A DNA stretch of 64,000 nucleotides from Streptomyces sp. NRRL F-5135 (GTDB lineage: Bacteria > Actinomycetota > Actinomycetes > Streptomycetales > Streptomycetaceae), in NCBI RefSeq assembly GCF_000719775.1, contig NZ_JOHR01000002.1:1-64000 (forward strand), given 5' to 3'. Both the position numbers and the translations under genes were made by a program. Shown here piece by piece: positions 59,530 through 64,000 of this stretch (its first letter is position 1; each line of letters opens with the position of its first letter). Below the pieces are notes generated by a model. That model was not told the DNA's origin. It worked only from the letters and a program-made list of their open reading frames with translations, and did not search any database.

Positions 59530-62466
59530 TCACGGCAGGGGCAGCTCCGCCCAGATGACCTTGCCGTCCGGGGTGTAGCGGGTGCCCCAGCGTTCCGCGA
59601 ACTGCGCGACCAGGAACAGCCCCCGGCCGCCCTCGTCCGTCGCCGCCGCGTAGCGCAGGTGCGGCGAGGTGCTGCTCGCGTCGGCGACCTCGCAGATCAG
59701 ATGGCGTACGTGGAGCAGCCGTACCCGGATCGGACCGGCGGCGTAGCGGATGGAGTTCGTGATCAGCTCGCTGAGGATCAGCTCCGTCGTGAAGGCGATC
59801 TCGCCCAGGCCCCAGTCCTCCAGCTGCCGCGCCACGGCGGCCCGCAGGGCGGAGACCTCCGAGGGGTGGGAGGGCACCTCCCAGTGCGCGACCTGGTCGG
59901 GCCTGAGCAGCCGGGTACGGGCGACGATCAGCGCGATGTCGTCGCTCGGCCGGGCCGGGAGCAGCACGTCGAGCACCGCCTCGCAGGTCTCCTCGGGGGT
60001 GCGGCCGGGCGAGCCCGGGTGGCTGAGCGCCGTACGCAGCAGTTCGAGCCCGGCGTCGATCTCCCGGCTGCGGTCCTCGACCAGCCCGTCCGTGTAGAGC
60101 ACGAGATGGCTCGCCTCGGGCAGCAGGAAGTCGGCCGTCTCGAACGGCCGCCCGCCGAGACCCAGCGGGGTCCCGGCCGGCAGGTCCAGGAACTCCACGC
60201 TCCCGTCCGGGCGGACCAGCGCGGGCGGCGGGTGGCCGGCGCGGGCGATGGCGCAGCGCCGCGTCACCGGGTCGTAGATGGCGTACAGGCAGGTCGCGCC
60301 GGTGACGTCCGTACCGCCGCCCGCGAGCCCCTCGTCCTGGTCGATATGGGCGATCAGCTCGTCCAGGTGGGAGAGGATCTCGTCGGGTGTCAGGTCGAGC
60401 GCGGAGAAGTTGTGCACCGCCGTCCGCAGCCGTCCCATCGTCGCCGCCGCGTGCATGCCGTGCCCGACGACGTCGCCGACCACCAGCGCCACCCGGGCGC
60501 CCGGCAGCGGGATGACGTCGAACCAGTCGCCGCCCACCCCCGACTCGGCGGGCAGATAGCGGTAGGCGACGTCGAGGGCGTTCTGCTCGGGCAGGACGCG
60601 CGGCAGCAGGCTGCGTTGCAGGGTCACCGCCATCGAGTGCTCACGCGTGTAGCGCCGGGCGTTGTCGATGCACACCGCCGCGTGGGCCGCCAGCTCCTCC
60701 GCGAGGGAGATGTCCTCCTCGTCGAACGGCTCGGAATTCTGCGCGCGCCAGTAGTTGACGACCCCGAGGAGCACCCCGCGCGCCCGCAGCGGGGCGGTGA
60801 CGAGCGAGTGGACGCCGTATGTGACGATCCGGCCGGTCGCCTCCGGGTCCTGGGCGCGCCAGCCGGGGGCGCGGGTGAGGTCCGGCTGCACGGCGCCCCG
60901 GCCGCTGCCCATGCTCCACGCCGCGGGGGTGGCGGTGTGGAGGACGAACTCCCGGCCCACCTCGTAGAACGGATGGTCGTCGCGGATGCCCACCACGGCC
61001 GTACGGCGCATCGTGGAGGCGGGCTCCCGCGCTGGTTCCTCGCCCCGCAGAACGGGCTCCGCGAGGTCCACCGTGACGAAATCGGCGAACCGCGGCACGG
61101 CCACCCGCGCCAGCTCCTCGGCCGTACGGGGCACATCCAGGCTGGTGCCGATCTCCACGCCCGCGTCGTACAGCAGCTTGAGGCGTTTCTGCGCGATCTC
61201 GGCCCGGCCGGTGAGCGCGCTCAGTTCGGTGGAGTCGCGGAGCGTCGCGACGGTGCCGGGCGGGCCGCCGTCCTGGTCGGTGGAGCGGTTGTTCACCGCC
61301 AGCAGCCGGTCGCCCGTGGCCACCACCTCGTCGGAGACGATCCGCCCCGACGCGAGCATGTCGGCGATGTGCGGCTCCAGCCCGAGCTCGGTGACCCGCA
61401 GCCCCTCCGGGTGCGGAGGCAGGTCGAGGAGGCGCTGTGCCTCGTCGTTGGCGAGCATCAGCCGGCCGTCGCCGCCGACGATGAGGACACCCTCCCGTAC
61501 GACGTGCAGCACCGCGTCGTGGTGCTCGTACATACGGGTCATCTCGCCCGGGTCGAGCCCGCGGGTCTGGCGCCGCAGCCGGCTGCTGACCAGCGCCGTG
61601 CCGCCGGCCGAGAGGGCCAGGGCGGTCGCGGCGGCGCCGAGGATCAGCGGGATCTCGCGGTTGGCGAGGCTGCTGACCTTGCTGACCGTGATCCCCGCGG
61701 AGACCAGGCCGGCCACCTTCCCGTCGGTGTCCTTGACGGGGGTGACGGCCGCCACCGCGGGGCCGAGGGTGCCGGGCCTGGTCTCGGTGACCGTACGGCC
61801 GTGGAGGGCGGGCCCGATCGTGCCGATGTAGTGCTCGCCGATGCGCTTGGGGTTGGGGTGGGTGAGGCGGATCCCCTTGGTCGTGATGACGACGACGAAG
61901 TCGAGTCCGGTCGCCTTGCGGATGGCCTCCGCCCTGGGTTGCAGGATCGCCGTGGGGTCGGGGGAGTGGATCGCCCGGACCATGCCGGGGGAGTTGGCGA
62001 AGGCGGTGGCGACGGCGATGGAGCGGTTACGGGCCTCCTGCTCGGCGTCGTCGTGGGCGACGATGAGGAGGGAGACGATGGCGGCGCCGATCAGGAGGAC
62101 GACGATGGCGATCTGGAGGATGAAGACCTGACCGGCGACGGTGTGCGTGTTCAGCCAGGAGAGGGAGCCGCGCCGGCGCGACGAGGTGCCTGGACCGGCC
62201 GAGTTGCCTGGACCGGCCGAGGCGCCTTGGCCGGGCGAAGTGCGTGGGCCGGACGACGAGTCGTGGCCGGACGACGAGTCGTGGCGGTGCGCGGCGCCTG
62301 GGCCGGGCGATGTGCCGGGGGGCATGGTGCTCGCGCCGGGGCTCCTCGTACCCGCGCCGGAATCCGCGCGTGCGTCGTCCCGCCGCCGACTCCCTGAGCG
62401 GCGGCGGGGGAACACGCGACTGGTGGACAGGGATTTTGCCCAGGATCGACCCCTATTTCGGGCCAT
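59530..62466 (-). CDS. SpoIIE-family protein phosphatase with sensor, PAS, GAF and HATPase domains
   Basis: A 978-residue membrane signalling protein. After a basic, Ser/Gly-rich leader, a membrane segment (about 113-137) and a second one (about 280-305) bracket an extracellular Cache-like sensor (DDAEQEARNRSIAVATAFAN to VSAGITVSKVSSLANREI). PAS (about 330-440), GAF (about 460-620), PP2C/SpoIIE phosphatase (about 630-850: GGDWFDVIPLP, GDVVGHGMHAAA) and HATPase (about 860-978: LSELITNSIRY, GRGLFLVAQF) follow. It likely dephosphorylates an anti-anti-sigma factor and may also bind a sigma factor. Targets are unknown. Confidence 0.92.
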   Translation of the reverse strand: MARNRGRSWAKSLSTSRVFPRRRSGSRRRDDARADSGAGTRSPGASTMPPGTSPGPGAAHRHDSSSGHDSSSGPRTSPGQGASAGPGNSAGPGTSSRRRGSLSWLNTHTVAGQVFILQIAIVVLLIGAAIVSLLIVAHDDAEQEARNRSIAVATAFANSPGMVRAIHSPDPTAILQPRAEAIRKATGLDFVVVITTKGIRLTHPNPKRIGEHYIGTIGPALHGRTVTETRPGTLGPAVAAVTPVKDTDGKVAGLVSAGITVSKVSSLANREIPLILGAAATALALSAGGTALVSSRLRRQTRGLDPGEMTRMYEHHDAVLHVVREGVLIVGGDGRLMLANDEAQRLLDLPPHPEGLRVTELGLEPHIADMLASGRIVSDEVVATGDRLLAVNNRSTDQDGGPPGTVATLRDSTELSALTGRAEIAQKRLKLLYDAGVEIGTSLDVPRTAEELARVAVPRFADFVTVDLAEPVLRGEEPAREPASTMRRTAVVGIRDDHPFYEVGREFVLHTATPAAWSMGSGRGAVQPDLTRAPGWRAQDPEATGRIVTYGVHSLVTAPLRARGVLLGVVNYWRAQNSEPFDEEDISLAEELAAHAAVCIDNARRYTREHSMAVTLQRSLLPRVLPEQNALDVAYRYLPAESGVGGDWFDVIPLPGARVALVVGDVVGHGMHAAATMGRLRTAVHNFSALDLTPDEILSHLDELIAHIDQDEGLAGGGTDVTGATCLYAIYDPVTRRCAIARAGHPPPALVRPDGSVEFLDLPAGTPLGLGGRPFETADFLLPEASHLVLYTDGLVEDRSREIDAGLELLRTALSHPGSPGRTPEETCEAVLDVLLPARPSDDIALIVARTRLLRPDQVAHWEVPSHPSEVSALRAAVARQLEDWGLGEIAFTTELILSELITNSIRYAAGPIRVRLLHVRHLICEVADASSTSPHLRYAAATDEGGRGLFLVAQFAERWGTRYTPDGKVIWAELPLP

Positions 62467-62541
62467 GTACCTACATCTACACCGCCTGCCTCTGTGAGGC
62501 GAGTGCGGTTCCGGGTACCCGCGGGGGGCGGGGGGAGAGAG

Positions 62542-63336
62542 TCAGGGGTGACCGTGGTGGCCGTGGTGCAGGGGGCGGCCGCCGACCAGATTCCACCGGC
62601 CCGCGCGTCCGCCGAGTTCGGTGAGGGTCAGCGGCCGTACGTCGATCCTCCAGAAGGCGGCCGGGGGCGCGCCGAGAGCGTGGACGGTGGCGGCGCGGAT
62701 GACGTCGGGTTCCGCCACGACGAGGATTCGGCCGGTGCCGGTGCCGGTGCCGGTGCCGGTGCCGGTGCCATCGGCTTGCGTGTCGGTATCGGTATCGGTA
62801 TCGGTACCGGTACCGGTATCGGTGTCGGCGTTTTTGGCTGTGGCCGCGGCTGCGGTGCTCAGGGTGTCGAGCCGACGGCCGACGCGGGCGAGGAAGTGGT
62901 CCAGCGACTCGCCGCCGTGCGGCGCGGTGGCCGGGTCCGTGAGCCAGCCGGCCACGGCGTCCGGTTCGGCGGCGGCCACCTCGTCGAGGGTCCGGCCCCG
63001 CCAGCGGCCCATCGCGCAGGGCGCCAGGCCGGGCAGCGGTTCGGCGGCCAGGCCGAGCACGTCGGCGGTGCGACGGCAGCGGGGCGTGGGGGAGACGTAC
63101 CGGGCCGTGGCGCGGAGCGGGGAGCCGTCGCCCGCCCGATCCCGGAGGCACGCCGCCACGGCCTCCGCCTGACGCAGCCCGACGCCGTCCAGCGCGTCGG
63201 CGGCCCGGCCCTGCCCGGCCTTCTCGTGGCCGTACGGCTCCTCGCCGTCCGCCACGGGGAAACGGGCCTCGCGGAGGGCCGGGCCCATGGCGGGAGAAAC
63301 GAACATCACGCGGGTGCTCATCACGCGGGCGGTCAT
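62542..63336 (-). CDS. Histidine phosphatase-fold protein, catalytically degenerate
   Basis: A 264-residue relative of the CobC/phosphoglycerate mutase family. The expected RHG catalytic motif is replaced by VSPAMG, and the second catalytic His (usually VTHGG) is replaced by VVAEPDVIRA, so phosphate chemistry is unlikely. The spine remains: PTPRCRRTADVLGL, GRWRGRTLDEVA and GGESLDHFLARV. A Thr/Asp/Gly dipeptide tract (about 62736-62829) is inserted. It is divergent from the cobalamin riboswitch/cbtB unit, where a role in cobalamin or cobalt metabolism is possible. ATG 63336 is chosen over 63351 and 63321. Confidence 0.7.
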   Translation of the reverse strand: MTARVMSTRVMFVSPAMGPALREARFPVADGEEPYGHEKAGQGRAADALDGVGLRQAEAVAACLRDRAGDGSPLRATARYVSPTPRCRRTADVLGLAAEPLPGLAPCAMGRWRGRTLDEVAAAEPDAVAGWLTDPATAPHGGESLDHFLARVGRRLDTLSTAAAATAKNADTDTGTGTDTDTDTDTQADGTGTGTGTGTGTGRILVVAEPDVIRAATVHALGAPPAAFWRIDVRPLTLTELGGRAGRWNLVGGRPLHHGHHGHP

Positions 63337-63419
63337 ACGAGTACGGCTCACTCTCTCGTCGGTCCTGAGTGCGGCGGGGGGCGGAACGGCGGCGGGAGGC
63401 GCCCTTGGCCCGTCCGCCT

Positions 63420-63650
63420 CTTCGCGGTACGTTCACGTCCGTCGCCCTCGACCCACGACAGTCGACCGGCGACACACAACTGCGACAGAGAACAGCGACA
63501 CACAACAGAACGACATACGCGACGGCACGACGGAAGCCCGGTGAGAATCCGGCACGGTCGCGCCACTGTATGCCGGCGCCACGCCGCGTACGTACGACGT
63601 AACCACACGTCACGTACGGCGCGACAGGCTCCGGCGAGTCAGACCCGAGG
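63420..63650 (+). promoter_or_regulatory. Cobalamin (AdoCbl/B12) riboswitch
   Basis: The conserved core lies at 63534-63569 (AAGCCCGGTGAGAATCCGG, then a GCCACTGT end). The 3' element GAGTCAGACCC is at 63636-63646. The A-rich ACACAAC-type linker and paired arms lie before it. The 5' limit is approximate. It controls cbtB, whose ATG is 58 bases downstream, and would shut it off when cobalamin is plentiful. Confidence 0.92.
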
Positions 63651-63707
63651 GCCGTCGCCTCGAGCTCCACCGATCGGGACGCGAGTTCCCCAAGGAGGTT
63701 CAACGCC

Positions 63708-63947
63708 ATGGCCCAGTCCATCGCGACGCCCGGCGGTCTGCCCGCCGACGCCCCCGCCATCCCCACCCCGCAGGACCCCATTCCGCTGCGCGCGGTCGCG
63801 CCGTGGGCCGTCTTCGGCGGTGTCCTGATGCTCGTACTGCTGTATTTCGTCGGCGCCGAACAGGGCGCCACCTCGGTGTTCTCCGGTGCCGGTGTGCACG
63901 AGTGGGTGCACGACGGCCGTCATCTCCTCGGCTTCCCGTGCCACTGA
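63708..63947 (+). CDS. cbtB: CbtB cobalt transporter small subunit
   Basis: A 79-residue membrane protein. A Pro/Ala-rich start precedes one membrane helix (AVFGGVLMLVLLYFVGAEQG) and a C-terminal His cluster (HEWVHDGRHLLGFPCH) that is the metal-binding CbtB signature. It is predicted to work with CbtA in cobalt uptake for B12. AAGGAGG lies nine bases before ATG 63708. The riboswitch upstream supports this function directly. A probable cbtA starts 21 bases later. Confidence 0.93.
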   Translation: MAQSIATPGGLPADAPAIPTPQDPIPLRAVAPWAVFGGVLMLVLLYFVGAEQGATSVFSGAGVHEWVHDGRHLLGFPCH

Positions 63948-63968
63948 CGGCCGGCGGAGACCACCTTC

Positions 63969-64000
63969 ATGCGCGCTTCAGGCTCGTCCCCCGCGTCCGC
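63969..64000 (+). CDS. Start of a downstream gene, probably cbtA (partial)
   Basis: ATG 63969 follows GGCGGAG at about 10 bases and opens MRASGSSPAS before the window ends. CbtA is the usual partner of CbtB, so identity is assumed from position only. Confidence 0.45.
   Translation, partial: MRASGSSPAS

Noticed and set aside
59419..62397. A 992-codon plus-strand open frame opposite the large phosphatase gene.
   Set aside because: It mirrors the codon structure of the PAS-GAF-PP2C-HATPase gene and has no recognisable fold.

Overview
The window is chromosomal DNA from a Streptomyces or a very close relative. It is extremely GC-rich, with GTG and TTG starts and many four-base stop/start overlaps. 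It carries the developmental sigma factor BldN with its anti-sigma factor RsbN, and the rex-hemA-hemC-hemD operon followed by hemB. From memory, this order matches the S. coelicolor region around SCO3290-SCO3335; I could not run an alignment. The window opens inside the 3' end of a 5S rRNA gene, so it starts at the edge of an rRNA operon.

Conserved left part (1-22.9 kb). After the 5S terminator come an MFS transporter overlapping an AcuC-type deacetylase, a phosphatase-like protein, a small excisionase-like HTH protein, a 32-residue basic protein, an epimerase and an acyltransferase. Next are rsbN and bldN on the minus strand; rsbN has its own candidate sigma-BldN promoter. A HAD phosphatase and a glutaredoxin-like protein precede the redox/haem block, where a Rex operator lies on the rex promoter and rex, hemA, hemC and hemD are translationally coupled. 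A quinone oxidoreductase/TetR pair with a palindromic operator separates this block from hemB. AzlCD with a divergent Lrp regulator and a FluC-DUF190-FluC fluoride-exporter operon follow.

Catabolic island (23.2-30.7 kb). A minus-strand run encodes a 5-dehydro-4-deoxyglucarate dehydratase-like enzyme, an ABC importer (permease, lipoprotein receptor, ATPase), a divergent M24 'pita-bread' hydrolase and a RidA protein. A divergent LysR regulator sits at one end, and a 71-bp near-perfect palindrome, possibly a mobile-element scar, at the other. I do not know this combination as a described pathway; it is the best candidate for an undescribed system.

Accessory regulatory stretch (31-40 kb). This holds a VOC protein, a GNAT enzyme, a membrane-anchored XRE regulator, a DUF4232 lipoprotein and a whiJ-type set: an XRE/DUF5753 regulator, a DUF397 protein with three tandem copies of its motif, and a divergent HATPase. 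An LRR protein, a protein made of five wHTH-like repeats and a PCMT-like methyltransferase follow.

Right part (40-64 kb). argS and a class I lysS are divergent. A SARP-type regulator faces an alpha/beta hydrolase across two 18-bp direct repeats set 21 bp apart. Then come a GNAT enzyme, a NADAR protein, a DUF2637 membrane protein, two DUF3558 lipoproteins, rtcB, an SDR enzyme, a Mut7-C RNase-like protein, a metallophosphoesterase, a GNAT enzyme, a large PAS-GAF-PP2C-HATPase phosphatase and a histidine-phosphatase relative lacking both catalytic histidines. The window ends with a cobalamin riboswitch driving cbtB and the first bases of a probable cbtA. Short hexamer, 9-bp and 21-bp repeats inside coding linkers recur throughout.
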